DNA from: Maritalea porphyrae
GTDB taxonomy: Bacteria; Pseudomonadota; Alphaproteobacteria; Rhizobiales; Devosiaceae
DNA: 64,000 nt
Assembly: GCF_030159895.1 (NCBI RefSeq)
Contig: NZ_BSNI01000002.1
Coordinates: 123,930-187,929 of the forward strand
Reading direction: 5' to 3'
Position numbers and translations under genes: made by a program. Below, one piece after another: positions 7,876 to 16,993 of this stretch (position 1 is its first letter; each line of letters starts with the position of its first letter). The notes beneath the pieces were generated by a model. That model was given only the letters and a program-made list of their open reading frames with translations. It was not told the origin of the DNA and did no database searches.

Positions 7876-9906
7876 CTAGAACTCCGCCCAATCGTCGCTA
7901 ATCGCCGCATTGCCATGTGTACCATACGCCTTAGCAGCTGGTGCAGCACGAGGTGCCGGTGCCGATGGTGCAGCAACTGGCGCAGGTTTCGACATGACTT
8001 TGGATGGTGTTGCGCTACCGCTAATGCGGAACACTTCAACAATGTCATCCAAATCATTTGCCTGATTTTCAGTTTGAGCGATGGCTGCGTTGGTTTCTTC
8101 AACCAGCGCCGCATTGTGTTGCGTCATTTCATCCATCTGACGCACCGCAGTACCAACTTCTGAAATCGCATTTGATTGCTCTTTAGAAGCCTGCGCAATT
8201 TCCGACATCAGGGTGGCGTTTTCTTGTACCGCCGCCAACATCTCGTCAAGTTTCTCAGACGCACCGGAAACCAGTTTGGTACCCTCAGACACTTCGCCTG
8301 CGCTTTGTTCAATCAGCACCTTCACTTCAGACGAAGCTTCCGCTGCAGATTGCGCCAACCGTCGAACCTCTACGGCCACAACCGCAAAGCCCTTACCCGC
8401 TTCACCCGCTCGTGCGGCCTCAACAGAAGCGTTAAGCGCCAGCAAATTGGTTTGGAAAGCGATATCATCGATCATGCCGATAATATTCGAAATCTTTGAA
8501 GAAGAAGACGTAATGCGTTCCATTGCCGTTGTGGCATGGGTCATCGCTTCACCACCAGCCGAAGCAAGCTCAGATGCTTGTGCGGTTTTCTGTGTCGCCA
8601 TCTGAGCCTTTTGCGCATTGTCGGCAACCGTCTCAGACAATTGCTCCATTGCAGCAGAAGTCTCTTCAATGGTTGCGGCCTGACGGGTCGTGCGCTCACT
8701 AAGATCATTCGCGCCCGTTAGGATTTCACTTGTCGCCGCTTTCAGCCCGCTTGAAGTCTCTTTCAATCGACCAACAATCTCAGTCAGACGATCCGCCACC
8801 GCATTGGTGTCTTGTTTCAGTTTCAAGAACGAGCCTTGATACTCACCTTCTACACGCAATGTAAGGTCAGTCTTGGCCAAAGCTGCCAAGACTTCACCAG
8901 TTTCACGCAAGCCGCGCTCAACAGTGTCCACCAAGCCGTTTACGCTCGTGCCAAGTGTATTGAGTTCAGGATCTGGGAATTCCATATCAACACGATGCGA
9001 GAAGTCACCTTCGCCTGCGGCATCGACAACCTTACCAAAGGCTGCCTGTAGATTTTGCATCATCTGGGCACGTTCTTCGCGCGTTTGCGCTTGGCGCTCA
9101 ACATCTTCTTCGCTGAGCTGCGCCATTTTCAAACCGTTCTCTCTGAACACTTCAACAGCGCGCGCCATCTCTCCAATTTCATCAGAGCGGTCAGCGCCAG
9201 GCACATCAACTTCATGATCCCCCGATGCCAGCGTACCCATTGTACGTGTCAGGGCTTCTACGGGTTTGGTGATAGAGCGACCAATAAAGAAGGCTAGGAT
9301 GAGCAATGCACCTGCAATAGCGGCGGTAAGCGCCAACTGCTGCATAATCGTTTCTTGGTTTGCGGCCCGCAAATCATCAACATAGACGCCTGTACCCACG
9401 ATCCAGCCCCAAGGCTCAAACCGTTTCACATAGCTATTCTTATCAACTGGCGTTTTTTCTTTTCCGCGTGGCCACACATATTCCATGAAGCCGGCGCCTT
9501 CTTTTTTCGCCAAAGCAATCATTTCAACGAAAATTGGCTTGCCATTTGCATCTTTCAATCCAAGTTGATTGCCACCCACCAATTGCTTGGCAAATGGATG
9601 CATAATCATCACGCCTTCATCATTCACTGCAAAGAAATACTCATTGCCGCGATATCGAATATCTTCGATGGCACGCAATGCCGCAGCTTGCGCTTCTTCG
9701 ACGGTAATTTCGCCCGCTTCAGCGCGATCATAGTTCGCTTGAACAATGGCTATTGTTGAATCTGTGAGCGATACCAACTCTTGCGACCGCAAGGTAGTAC
9801 GTGTGTTGTTGATGTTTGTAATGCCCAGATAAGCCAGAAGACCAACTGTCAACATCGACAGCGCCACCAGCAAATAAATCCGCGCAGAAATCTTGAGTTT
9901 GTGCAT
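7876..9906 (-). CDS. Methyl-accepting chemotaxis protein with periplasmic Cache domain
   Basis: 676 residues. TM1 lies around residues 10-30; a single Cache (sCache_2-like) ligand domain spans ~35-185 (motifs [16 protein letters not shown] and [16 protein letters not shown]); TM2 spans ~190-208. A HAMP domain follows ([18 protein letters not shown]), then a second HAMP-like unit (~300-370) and the signalling domain with the conserved hairpin tip [20 protein letters not shown]. The extreme C-terminus is DDWAEF, a W-x-E-F pentapeptide of the kind that docks CheR/CheB. Small-molecule (often organic acid) sensing is typical of this Cache type; the ligand is unknown. A single gene, with no che genes nearby. 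Confidence 0.94.
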   Translation of the reverse strand: MHKLKISARIYLLVALSMLTVGLLAYLGITNINNTRTTLRSQELVSLTDSTIAIVQANYDRAEAGEITVEEAQAAALRAIEDIRYRGNEYFFAVNDEGVMIMHPFAKQLVGGNQLGLKDANGKPIFVEMIALAKKEGAGFMEYVWPRGKEKTPVDKNSYVKRFEPWGWIVGTGVYVDDLRAANQETIMQQLALTAAIAGALLILAFFIGRSITKPVEALTRTMGTLASGDHEVDVPGADRSDEIGEMARAVEVFRENGLKMAQLSEEDVERQAQTREERAQMMQNLQAAFGKVVDAAGEGDFSHRVDMEFPDPELNTLGTSVNGLVDTVERGLRETGEVLAALAKTDLTLRVEGEYQGSFLKLKQDTNAVADRLTEIVGRLKETSSGLKAATSEILTGANDLSERTTRQAATIEETSAAMEQLSETVADNAQKAQMATQKTAQASELASAGGEAMTHATTAMERITSSSSKISNIIGMIDDIAFQTNLLALNASVEAARAGEAGKGFAVVAVEVRRLAQSAAEASSEVKVLIEQSAGEVSEGTKLVSGASEKLDEMLAAVQENATLMSEIAQASKEQSNAISEVGTAVRQMDEMTQHNAALVEETNAAIAQTENQANDLDDIVEVFRISGSATPSKVMSKPAPVAAPSAPAPRAAPAAKAYGTHGNAAISDDWAEF

Positions 9907-10242
9907 GCCTTATACCCCAGCTTACAAAGCTTGAAGCGCGCCTGCCACGCATATGCTTCAAGCCAAAAAATCACTAGGCTTTGTTTTGCTTGCAACGGGT
10001 GTGTTCATTTTGCCCCGAACAACACCAGCGTCCAATAAACAATCCAACGCCTAGTTGACTATGTCGGGCCCACTTTGCGCTAAAACTCCTTAAGTAAGCA
10101 TAAACCATTAGCGAATTTTTGCCGCAGCCGCTGCGACCTCGCGTCGCGGACATTCGCACATCGAAAAAGAGCAATAAAAAAAGAATTTGCTTTCTAAATT
10201 GAACTGCATTAAACAGGCCCAAACAGTCAAAAAGGTAGAGCG
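9907..10242. other. 336-base spacer between a chemoreceptor and an FMN reductase, with one stem-loop
   Basis: No convincing gene. It contains the promoter regions of two divergently transcribed genes. A nested inverted repeat at 10111-10157 has outer arms GCGAAT/ATTCGC and inner arms CCGC/GCGG around a GC-rich core; there is no T-run at its end on the plus strand. Short ORFs across it (for example a minus-strand 94-codon one) lack coding character. Confidence 0.5.
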
Positions 10243-10797
10243 ATGACGAACGCACCAAGATTTTTGGGATTGGCAGGAAGCCTGCGACAGAACTCTTACA
10301 ACTTTCAATTGCTTGAAGCGCTTAAGACAATTGGCCAAGGCAAAGTTGAACTAGAGCTATATACCAACCTGCCCAACATTCCGCTGTTCAATGAGGACCT
10401 CAAGCCTATTGAAAATCGGCCAAAATCTGTGATTGACCTTTGCGCGCAGATCGAAGCGGTAGATGGACTTGTTATCGCCACGCCGGAATATTGCCAATCA
10501 GTTCCTGGCGTTTTGAAGAACGTGCTCGATTGGATTTCAATCAGCAAAGCATTGGATGAAAAGCCCGTCGCTATTCTAGGTGGCACCACCGGCATTTGGG
10601 GAACCCGTTATGCGCAAGCCAGCCTTCGCCACACCCTTGTGTCCATTGGTTCGCACACAATGCAGCGCCCGATGGTTTTCGTAAATGACATCAGAAATCA
10701 GTTGCCGCACGGTGATCAACCGATTGCTCCCGAGTTGGGACAACGCCTTACAGCTTTTGCTGACGGCATGCAAAAATGGGCTGCGCTTCATAAATAG
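10243..10797 (+). CDS. NAD(P)H-dependent FMN reductase (NADPH quinone/chromate reductase-like)
   Basis: 184 residues with a flavodoxin-like fold. The N-terminal FMN-phosphate loop GLAGSLRQNSYN, the TPEYCQSVPGVLKNVLDW segment (typically TPEYN.S.PG.LKN..DW in the family) and a GGTTG loop are the marks of the NADPH-dependent FMN reductase family (PF03358; ChrR/YieF relatives). It should reduce quinones or flavins with NAD(P)H in the cytosol. A monocistronic unit ending in a strong terminator at 10822-10854. Confidence 0.88.
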   Translation: MTNAPRFLGLAGSLRQNSYNFQLLEALKTIGQGKVELELYTNLPNIPLFNEDLKPIENRPKSVIDLCAQIEAVDGLVIATPEYCQSVPGVLKNVLDWISISKALDEKPVAILGGTTGIWGTRYAQASLRHTLVSIGSHTMQRPMVFVNDIRNQLPHGDQPIAPELGQRLTAFADGMQKWAALHK

Positions 10798-10821
10798 GTA
10801 AAAAAGCCAATTGGAAAAAAC

Positions 10822-10854
10822 AAAACCCCGGTAGCAAAGCTGACCGGGGTTTTT
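10822..10854. terminator. Bidirectional rho-independent terminator (FMN reductase / tRNA-Leu)
   Basis: CCCCGGT and ACCGGGG form a seven-base-pair stem flanked by A-run and T-run, so it works in both directions. On the plus strand it ends the FMN reductase gene; on the minus strand it lies four bases after the tRNA-Leu 3' end. Confidence 0.9.
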
Positions 10855-10857
10855 GTT

Positions 10858-10942
10858 TGGTGCGGGTGGAGGGAATCGAACCCCCACTCCCGAAGGAACG
10901 GGATTTTGAATCCCGCGCGTCTACCAGTTCCGCCACACCCGC
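10858..10942 (-). tRNA. tRNA-Leu (anticodon CAA)
   Basis: 85 bases with CCA encoded. The acceptor stem GCGGGTG pairs with CACCCGC; the D-arm reads GGCGGAACTGGTAGACGC; the anticodon stem CGGGA/TCCCG encloses loop TTCAAAA with anticodon CAA (reads UUG); a long variable arm with a CTTCGG turn marks it as class II; the T-arm carries GGTTCGATTCC. It reads divergently from the YqaA-like gene. Confidence 0.97.
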
Positions 10943-11075
10943 ACTAAGGTGATGGGGGCGGAATATACCCAAAAAAGTCACCGCGTCAATCACTGATTGA
11001 CACGAAATTCAAACTGATTACATCTGTGAGCCAAAAGGGCGACTTGTCCTTGAATGAATTTGAGGATTTTTGCTT

Positions 11076-11657
11076 GTGATTAGACGCCTATATGACTGGG
11101 TTTTAGCGCTCGGCGCTTCCAAACACGCCCCCAAAGCATTGGGCGCAATTTCTTTCGCCGAAAGCTCATTTTTCCCGATCCCGCCTGATATCATGCTTAT
11201 TCCGATGGTCTTGGCCAAACGCGAACGCGCATGGTGGTTCGCACTTATCTGCACCATCACTTCGGTACTTGGCGGCCTGCTCGGCTACTACATTGGCGCC
11301 GCACTGCTCGAAGCGCTCGCACGCCCAATCCTTGAATTTTATGGCTATTGGTACAAATTTGAGGACTTCCAAGCCGCCTTCAACGAATGGGGTTTGCTCA
11401 TCGTCTTTGTATTTGGGTTGACGCCTTTTCCCTACAAAGTGATTACAATTGCGTCCGGCGCAACTGGCCTTAATCTGCCCATATTTATCCTCTCCTCTAT
11501 CGTGGCGCGCGGCTTACGTTTCTTCATCGTTGCTGGCTTGCTGTTTTTCTTTGGTCCACCAATTAAAGACTTTATCGAAAAACGCCTCGGCCTCATGTTT
11601 TTCATTGGCTGCGCATTGCTAATTGGCGGATTTGTGGCCATCAAATTTGTGCTTTGA
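11076..11657 (+). CDS. YqaA/DedA-type (SNARE-associated) inner membrane protein
   Basis: About 193 residues from GTG 11076, which has TGAGGA nine bases upstream; an alternative TTG at 11070 sits too close to that site. The sequence has several transmembrane helices and the conserved SFAESSFFPIPPDIMLIPM segment plus the GLTPFPYKVITIASGA motif, both typical of YqaA proteins of the DedA superfamily. Relatives are implicated in lipid-carrier (undecaprenyl phosphate) flipping and membrane homeostasis. It is followed closely by dsbB, a pairing I recall in Rhizobiales. Confidence 0.88.
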   Translation: MIRRLYDWVLALGASKHAPKALGAISFAESSFFPIPPDIMLIPMVLAKRERAWWFALICTITSVLGGLLGYYIGAALLEALARPILEFYGYWYKFEDFQAAFNEWGLLIVFVFGLTPFPYKVITIASGATGLNLPIFILSSIVARGLRFFIVAGLLFFFGPPIKDFIEKRLGLMFFIGCALLIGGFVAIKFVL

Positions 11658-11684
11658 TCGCCACCAAAGATATTGGGGACATTC

Positions 11685-12191
11685 GTGTTTGAGTTGAACG
11701 CTAAAAACCTAACCATTGGCGCAACAGCGCTTGCCGCAGCGACAATTACCAGCGCCTATGCGTTTCAGTATATTGGCGGCTATATCCCATGCGATCTTTG
11801 CTACGAGCAGCGCAATCCATACTACATCGCCATTCCAATTCTATTGATGGGCATCTTTTTGTGGGATCGACTCAACGCCAACTATCGCACCATTTTGCTA
11901 GGTGCTGCCGCCTTGATTTTTGGCTATGGCACATGGACGGCTGGCTATCATTCTGGCGTTGAATGGAGTTGGTGGCCCGGCCCTGACACCTGCACCGGCG
12001 TTGGCGCGGGCATCAATGATTTCTCAGCACTTGAAAACATCAACGAAACTGTGGTGATCCCTTGTGACCGCGCACAAGTGCGCTTCTTCGGCCTCAGCTT
12101 TGCAGGCATGAATGCCATCGTGTCATTGATCCTGACCTGCATCACCCTTTATGCGGGCCACATCAATTTCCACGCGAACAAGCAGGGTTAA
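11685..12191 (+). CDS. dsbB: Disulfide bond formation protein DsbB
   Basis: 168 residues from GTG 11685 with GGGGA seven bases upstream; an in-frame TTG at 11673 is less well placed. Four transmembrane segments are visible. The first cysteine pair is in PCDLCYEQR (Cys36, Cys39); the second redox loop has TCTGVGAG and IPCDRA. The protein reoxidises DsbA-type thiol oxidases and passes electrons to quinone. It is 27 bases after the YqaA-like gene, so probably co-transcribed. Confidence 0.93.
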   Translation: MFELNAKNLTIGATALAAATITSAYAFQYIGGYIPCDLCYEQRNPYYIAIPILLMGIFLWDRLNANYRTILLGAAALIFGYGTWTAGYHSGVEWSWWPGPDTCTGVGAGINDFSALENINETVVIPCDRAQVRFFGLSFAGMNAIVSLILTCITLYAGHINFHANKQG

Positions 12192-12224
12192 GACGAAAAC
12201 TCTACTGCTAGTCGGACCTCTAGT

Positions 12225-12755
12225 TCAATCTGTTTCGCTAAGCCAGTCTTCAGCCACAGGGTCATAGCGCCAAGTAACGCTGCTTGGAAAATCCTCAACT
12301 GCCATCTCAAGTATTTTCACTATCTCGAGAATGGGAACAAAATAGATCCATTTGCGTTTTTCAAAATCTGAATTCGTGTATAGACCCGCCCAATTACGAT
12401 CTTCTTTCACAAGCGCTTGAGTGCAATGTGCATGAATAAACTGATTGCATACGAAAATTGCACCTTTCAATATGGGTTGCTCATTTTCAAGTTCGTATTC
12501 ATCCAAATCCTTGTATCGCAACCTATGTGGCCTACCATTGAATGCGAATCTTAGGATTTTTGCACGATGGTTTTTGAACTTCGTTGAAAATTTTCCATCC
12601 TCTGCTAGCCGCCTGACCATGAAGAGCGCCATAGTCACGTCTTTTTCGAAATTAACAAGCACGCGTTCGGTCCTTCGGGCCGGGTTTTTCACCGGCTTGA
12701 ATTCTTTTACATATTCGGCAAGATCTTCACGCCAGAAACGAGATTCTATGACCAA
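12225..12755 (-). CDS. Hypothetical protein, no family recognised
   Basis: 176 residues, soluble, charged and aromatic-rich, with no signal peptide or membrane segment. I do not recognise the family. The N-terminal part has an RR-containing basic patch (NPARRTERVLVNFEKDV), and the middle has LRYKDLDEYELENEQPILKGAIFVCNQ split over two predicted strands. Its codon choice and the AT-rich flanking DNA look less typical than the neighbouring genes, and it sits alone next to a spacer with a palindrome and an HNH gene, so it may be an accessory gene. Convergent with dsbB. Confidence 0.6.
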   Translation of the reverse strand: MVIESRFWREDLAEYVKEFKPVKNPARRTERVLVNFEKDVTMALFMVRRLAEDGKFSTKFKNHRAKILRFAFNGRPHRLRYKDLDEYELENEQPILKGAIFVCNQFIHAHCTQALVKEDRNWAGLYTNSDFEKRKWIYFVPILEIVKILEMAVEDFPSSVTWRYDPVAEDWLSETD

Positions 12756-13047
12756 GGTTCAGCTCCAATTTCTACAATCGCCGTACAAATTGTAGATCAA
12801 TATTAACAGCAGTTCGAGAAGTCTGACGAGCGTGATGGTTACTTAATGCGAGAAGCTTGAGGTCGTTTTTGTGTGGCGGACGCTCCAAACAGACACTTTC
12901 ACCACAGGAAAGCGCGAAGATGAATTTCAGATTTGAGTCGAAAATGATGGCGCCCAAGAACCGGCGCGCAACGTACATTTAGTACGTGAGCACCGGAAGC
13001 GCAGGACACGTCCATTTGCAGACCAATTGTGTGGTTCAGGGCGCGTT
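12756..13047. other. 292-base spacer containing a palindromic element
   Basis: No gene seen. The notable part is a near-perfect stem-loop at 12961-12996. Sequence around it (12940-13040) is GC richer and reads like a dispersed Rhizobiales intergenic element, whereas 12756-12900 is ordinary AT-richer spacer DNA. Confidence 0.5.
12961..12996. repeat. Palindromic stem-loop element (ACGTAC core)
   Basis: Arms CCGGCGC/GCACCGG (one G-U in RNA) and ACGTAC/GTACGT enclose a five-base loop ATTTA, with a three-by-two-base internal bulge. It is not followed by a T-run, so it is not a classic terminator. I recall similar ACGTAC-loop-GTACGT elements scattered between genes in Rhizobiales, but cannot confirm copy number from one window. 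Confidence 0.65.
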
Positions 13048-13605
13048 CTAAGGTTCGAGTTCGATATCCCAATAAAGATAATCCATCCAACTTTCATGCA
13101 AATGGTTTGGCGGAAACTTTCGCCCGTTTGCTTGCAGATCATATGAAGTGGGCTGGAATGGCGTTTGGCTTGGCCACATGCCAATGTCTTTTGGCATCTT
13201 GTTGGCTTTGCGTAAATTGCAAGGCGAACAAGCGGTCACCACATTTTGCCAAGTGGTGCGCCCACCGCGCGAACGTGGGATTAAATGATCAAAAGTGAGG
13301 TCACTATTTGACCCACAATATTGGCATTCAAATCTGTCGCGTAAGAACAAATTAAAGCGCGTAAAGGCCGGGTTGCTTGCTGGTTTGATATAGGATTTTA
13401 GACTGACCACGCTGGGCAGTCTCATCTCAAAGCTCGGGCTTTTGATCACCCGATCATACTCAGAGACAATATTGACCCGATCCAAGCAAACCGCCTTGAT
13501 AGCGTCCTGCCACGACCACAATGACAATGGATAATAGCTCAGCGGACGAAAGTCCGCATTCAACACGAGCGCTGGAAGAGCTTCGGGTGACACATGGATT
13601 GTCAC
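13048..13605 (-). CDS. HNH endonuclease family protein
   Basis: 185 residues from GTG 13605, which has a very strong AGGAGG site just upstream. The HNH core is clear: a zinc knuckle CQYCG, then LTFDHLIPRSRGG with the catalytic His, an N residue in WQNVVTACSPC, and the second CxxC. The N-terminal half (LVLNADFRPLSYYPLSLWSWQDAI) is typical of a chromosomal HNH subfamily that is widespread and conserved in alphaproteobacteria and not tied to a known mobile element. Role unknown; probably DNA-binding nuclease. Confidence 0.9.
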   Translation of the reverse strand: MTIHVSPEALPALVLNADFRPLSYYPLSLWSWQDAIKAVCLDRVNIVSEYDRVIKSPSFEMRLPSVVSLKSYIKPASNPAFTRFNLFLRDRFECQYCGSNSDLTFDHLIPRSRGGRTTWQNVVTACSPCNLRKANKMPKDIGMWPSQTPFQPTSYDLQANGRKFPPNHLHESWMDYLYWDIELEP

Positions 13606-13701
13606 ACCTTCCTCCTTTGGTGAGAATCACTCCACTAAATATTCACGTGCCATCATTGTGCCGTAAGATGTCAGCCGTGTGAAGGCTTGTTAACTTTTCA
13701 T

Positions 13702-14382
13702 TTACTCTTCAACAGCGATCTGATCGTCTGGCTTAAACACATGGCTCAAAAACCCTGTGGCGAATTGCAGGCCGTCCATAGCGATTGAATGCCCGGTCTT
13801 TTGCGTTACCTTGAGCGACACATTGACGTAAAACTCTTCTAACACTTCTTTGGCTTCTAAACTGCCGGCAACTGGAACGACCTCATCATCTTCCCCATGC
13901 ACCAAGCAAACCGGTGGTGACGTTTCCATCTCATCGCCAATGGTTTCTGGATCGACCATTTTGCCCGAAAAGCACAAAATGCCTGCAAGCGGCTCTTCAA
14001 AACGAAGCCCAGTATATAGCGCCATCATCGCACCCTGGCTGAACCCACCAAGCACCACGTCTTTCAATTCAAGTCCCGCATCAGCGGTGCGTTCCAAAAC
14101 GTAGTCGCGAATAATCGGATAGGCTTGCTCGGCCCCTGCCTCATAATTTGCGTGGCCACGCTCCAAATCCAGATGGAACCACTCAAAGCCAAACGGGTTC
14201 ACAGAGCATGGGTTTGGCGCATTGGGCGCCAAAAACTCAACGTCAGGAAACCCTTGATTCCAAAAGTTGCCAAGGCCAATCATGTCCTTACCGTCAGACC
14301 CATAACCATGCAGCAAGATCACAAGCTTTTTCGGTGGAAGGCCATTGGCAGGTTCAAGTTTTGGGCCAAATAATTCGCTCAT
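13702..14382 (-). CDS. Alpha/beta hydrolase, phospholipase/carboxylesterase family
   Basis: 226 residues. It starts with the LVILLHGYGSDG oxyanion region, has the nucleophile elbow GFSQGAMM, and later Asp in GEDDEVVP and His in KTGHSIA, giving a Ser-Asp-His triad of the carboxylesterase 2 / COG0400 family. Probably a cytosolic carboxylesterase or lysophospholipase. It overlaps the upstream alkA-like gene by four bases (ATGA), so the two are translationally coupled. Confidence 0.9.
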   Translation of the reverse strand: MSELFGPKLEPANGLPPKKLVILLHGYGSDGKDMIGLGNFWNQGFPDVEFLAPNAPNPCSVNPFGFEWFHLDLERGHANYEAGAEQAYPIIRDYVLERTADAGLELKDVVLGGFSQGAMMALYTGLRFEEPLAGILCFSGKMVDPETIGDEMETSPPVCLVHGEDDEVVPVAGSLEAKEVLEEFYVNVSLKVTQKTGHSIAMDGLQFATGFLSHVFKPDDQIAVEE

Positions 14383-15038
14383 ATCAATATGCCTTCTTTA
14401 TTCTTTATCACCGCATAATAGCGCCACATCAATCGCGCCGCCGCACCTCGATAGGGTGACCATTTTTGCGTCAATTTCATGGTCTCGCTTATGCTGGGTG
14501 TAACATCGCAACCCATATGGTGCGCAACAATTTTTCGCAAAGCCAAATCTCCAGCTGGGAAAATGTCTGGGTGACCAACGCAAAAGCTTAAATAAACCTC
14601 CGCGGTCCAAGGCCCAATACCCTTGATGGCAGTGAGCATTTTCATCGCCTCGAACATTGGCATGGTTTCAATCAAATCATAACGTAGCGTTTGTCCAAGC
14701 TCGGCTTTTGCAATGGCGCGCAATGTCAAATATTTCGCATTTGAAAGCCCAACACCGTCAAATGCTACTTCGTCCAAGTCCAAAAAACGCGCGGCATCAA
14801 CGTCGCCCATTACCGCACGAAATCTGTCCCAAATCGCTGCTGCAGACTGCACCGACAAAAGCTGGCCAATCACAATGCGCGACAGCCCGCGAAAGCCACC
14901 AGGCTCAAACCGCAACGGCACCGGATCGCACAGCGCCACCACATCGCCAAGGGTTGGATCTTGAACCACCAAAGCGCTCAAATGGCTGCGCAACACATCA
15001 TCGTGACGCAAAAAATCATCTTGGCTTGTGCGATTCAT
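14379..15038 (-). CDS. alkA: DNA-3-methyladenine glycosylase II (AlkA-like, HhH-GPD)
   Basis: 219 residues. The helix-hairpin-helix KGIGPWTAEVYLSF and the catalytic Asp in FPAGDLALRK identify an HhH-GPD base-excision glycosylase of the AlkA/MPG-II type. It lacks the extra N-terminal domain of E. coli AlkA, as the shorter alphaproteobacterial forms do. It removes alkylated bases and so complements Ada encoded at 2.7-3.8 kb. First gene of a two-gene operon with the esterase. Divergent from gluQ, with 38 bases between start codons. Confidence 0.9.
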   Translation of the reverse strand: MNRTSQDDFLRHDDVLRSHLSALVVQDPTLGDVVALCDPVPLRFEPGGFRGLSRIVIGQLLSVQSAAAIWDRFRAVMGDVDAARFLDLDEVAFDGVGLSNAKYLTLRAIAKAELGQTLRYDLIETMPMFEAMKMLTAIKGIGPWTAEVYLSFCVGHPDIFPAGDLALRKIVAHHMGCDVTPSISETMKLTQKWSPYRGAAARLMWRYYAVIKNKEGILI

Positions 15039-15076
15039 GTTTGTCTTTCTTGTTGGCGCATGGCAACTAGAGCGCC

Positions 15077-15961
15077 ATGAACATTTCTGATCAACCCATA
15101 TTTCGATTTGCCCCCAGCCCCAATGGGCAATTGCACCTTGGCCACGCCTTTTCTGCGCTTCTTACGCAAGAACTAGCACAAAAGGCCGATGGCAAATTGC
15201 TGTTGCGTATTGAAGACATCGACACCATTCGCTGTACCGAAGAAGGCATTGAGCAAATGCTCAATGATTTGGACTGGGTCGGCTTTGCTTGGGATGAAGA
15301 ACCTAGACGTCAATCTAATCATTTTGACGACTATCAAAAGGCGCTTGATCAGCTAAAGGCCGATGGGTTGATTTACCCCTGCTTCTGCTCACGCAAACAA
15401 ATCAAAGACGCTGCCACCGGCGCCAAAGACCCAGATGGTGCGCCCGTTTACCCCGGCACCTGCAAACATATGAGCCCATTCACCCGCGACAAGCATATGG
15501 CTGAAGCCAAGGCTTTTGCATGGCGTTTGGATATGGACAAAGCGATCCAAAAAGTCGGTGATATAACTTGGCAAGAGCTCGACGAAGAGTTGAGCCATGC
15601 TGAAACCATTAAGGCTGACCCAGCGGCATGGGGGGATGTGGTATTGGCGCGCAAATATACGCCAACCTCATATCACTTAAGCGTTGTCGTGGACGATGCG
15701 GATCAAAACATCACCCACATCACACGCGGCAAAGACCTATACTTTGCCACCGCAGTGCACCGCGTGTTGCAAGAGTTGCTGCAATTGCCAGAACCGCAAT
15801 ATTACCATCATGGGCTTATCCTTGACGACGAGGGCAACAAGCTTTCCAAATCAAAGAAATCACTCAGCTTAGAAGCCTTGAAGAAACGAGGCTGGACGCC
15901 AGAACAAATCCGCGCCCAGCTTGGGTTAGATGAAGAAGATGAAAGCGCCGGCGAAGACTAA
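15077..15961 (+). CDS. gluQ: Glutamyl-Q tRNA(Asp) synthetase GluQRS
   Basis: 294 residues, the length of a GluRS catalytic core without an anticodon-binding domain. The class I HIGH motif is HLGH (20-23) after FAPSPNG; the second motif is KLSKS near residue 255. A zinc-binding region with CFCS and a later C (GTC) is present near residues 99-125. The enzyme glutamylates queuosine at position 34 of tRNA-Asp. Its stop overlaps that of the convergent epimerase-like gene by four bases. Confidence 0.93.
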   Translation: MNISDQPIFRFAPSPNGQLHLGHAFSALLTQELAQKADGKLLLRIEDIDTIRCTEEGIEQMLNDLDWVGFAWDEEPRRQSNHFDDYQKALDQLKADGLIYPCFCSRKQIKDAATGAKDPDGAPVYPGTCKHMSPFTRDKHMAEAKAFAWRLDMDKAIQKVGDITWQELDEELSHAETIKADPAAWGDVVLARKYTPTSYHLSVVVDDADQNITHITRGKDLYFATAVHRVLQELLQLPEPQYYHHGLILDDEGNKLSKSKKSLSLEALKKRGWTPEQIRAQLGLDEEDESAGED

Positions 15962-16935
15962 GCCAACACTGGTGCGCGCTTCATGCCTTTAAGCTTTTCA
16001 AGTTCAGTTTCGGGCAAATAGGACAAAGTCGTTTCGGCCACAGCACGTTCGAAACTGGTGCCAAAGCCATCACCCAAAATCGCATCCAGCTTGGGATCAA
16101 TCAACTCTTGTGGCGATTGCCACAAATAGCGCATTTTGATCACTTCCCGAATTACAGGTTGGAACAGTCCCATGATGGAGAATGCCCACCATGGTAGTTT
16201 CTTCACCGCATATGGCTCAGGTACAACCCGCTGAATGGCATCTGCCATTTCATTGCCAGTGACAAAATGACCGTGAAAATGGAAGTTTTCAAACGCTCCC
16301 AGCTCATCGCGTTTTGCTGCGACTTTTTCAAAGGCACGGCCAAAGTCTGGCAAGTAAGCCCAGGAATGCTTTGTTTCCCCATCGCATGGCTGTGTGATTT
16401 GGCGCCTCTTGAAATTCATCGCGATCCCGAGGTCAAACCAGCTCCCTTCGGAACCCGGACCATAGAAATCGCCCCCGCGCAAAATATGCGCTTTGAACCC
16501 ATGCTGTTCAGCAGCATCGCGCAAATCATCTTCCATGCGCTTGCGAATTTCGCCCTTTGCCGTTTCCGGGGTTTGCGGAGCATCTGGGGTCATGCGGTGT
16601 GTGTCGGCAGAAAAATTGTAAACATTGCCGGGAAAAATCAATATCTTTCCTGTGCCTTTCATCGCCTCAATAACAACCTTATTGAGCTGTTCAGCTTCGC
16701 GTTCCCACCTATCATAAGGCAGATTTAGCGCATGGATTACAACGTCGGCATCTGCAATTGCGCGTTTCACATCGGCCAGTTCAAATCCATCGCCCTGACA
16801 AAATTCAAACCCTTCAAATTGGGCTCGGTTTGATCGACCAAAACCGATCACATTCCACCCGCTTTCAATAAATGCTTTTGCAGCGAACTGACCAATTCGG
16901 CCGTTAATGCCCAAAACTGTTACTGTATCAGTCAT
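15958..16935 (-). CDS. NAD-dependent epimerase/dehydratase family protein
   Basis: 325 residues from ATG 16935, which has AAGGAGAA seven bases upstream; the frame is open to 16980 but the first 15 codons are unlikely to be used. The start TVTVLGINGRIGQFAAKAF is a Rossmann fold of the atypical or extended short-chain dehydrogenase kind (GxxGxxG). LRGGDFYGPGS matches the substrate-binding region of epimerases. Substrate unknown. Divergent from a LysR regulator that probably controls it. Confidence 0.85.
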   Translation of the reverse strand: MTDTVTVLGINGRIGQFAAKAFIESGWNVIGFGRSNRAQFEGFEFCQGDGFELADVKRAIADADVVIHALNLPYDRWEREAEQLNKVVIEAMKGTGKILIFPGNVYNFSADTHRMTPDAPQTPETAKGEIRKRMEDDLRDAAEQHGFKAHILRGGDFYGPGSEGSWFDLGIAMNFKRRQITQPCDGETKHSWAYLPDFGRAFEKVAAKRDELGAFENFHFHGHFVTGNEMADAIQRVVPEPYAVKKLPWWAFSIMGLFQPVIREVIKMRYLWQSPQELIDPKLDAILGDGFGTSFERAVAETTLSYLPETELEKLKGMKRAPVLA

Positions 16936-16993
16936 GTTATTCTCCTTGATTTCAAATTCGTTTGCTTGACTGACACCCAAGATATATATTCAT

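Noticed and set aside
9974..10258. 94-codon minus-strand open frame before the FMN reductase
   Set aside because: Leucine/cysteine-rich noise, overlapping the reductase start and a stem-loop.
10576..10993. Open frames across the tRNA and terminator
   Set aside because: They translate through tRNA-Leu and a strong terminator.
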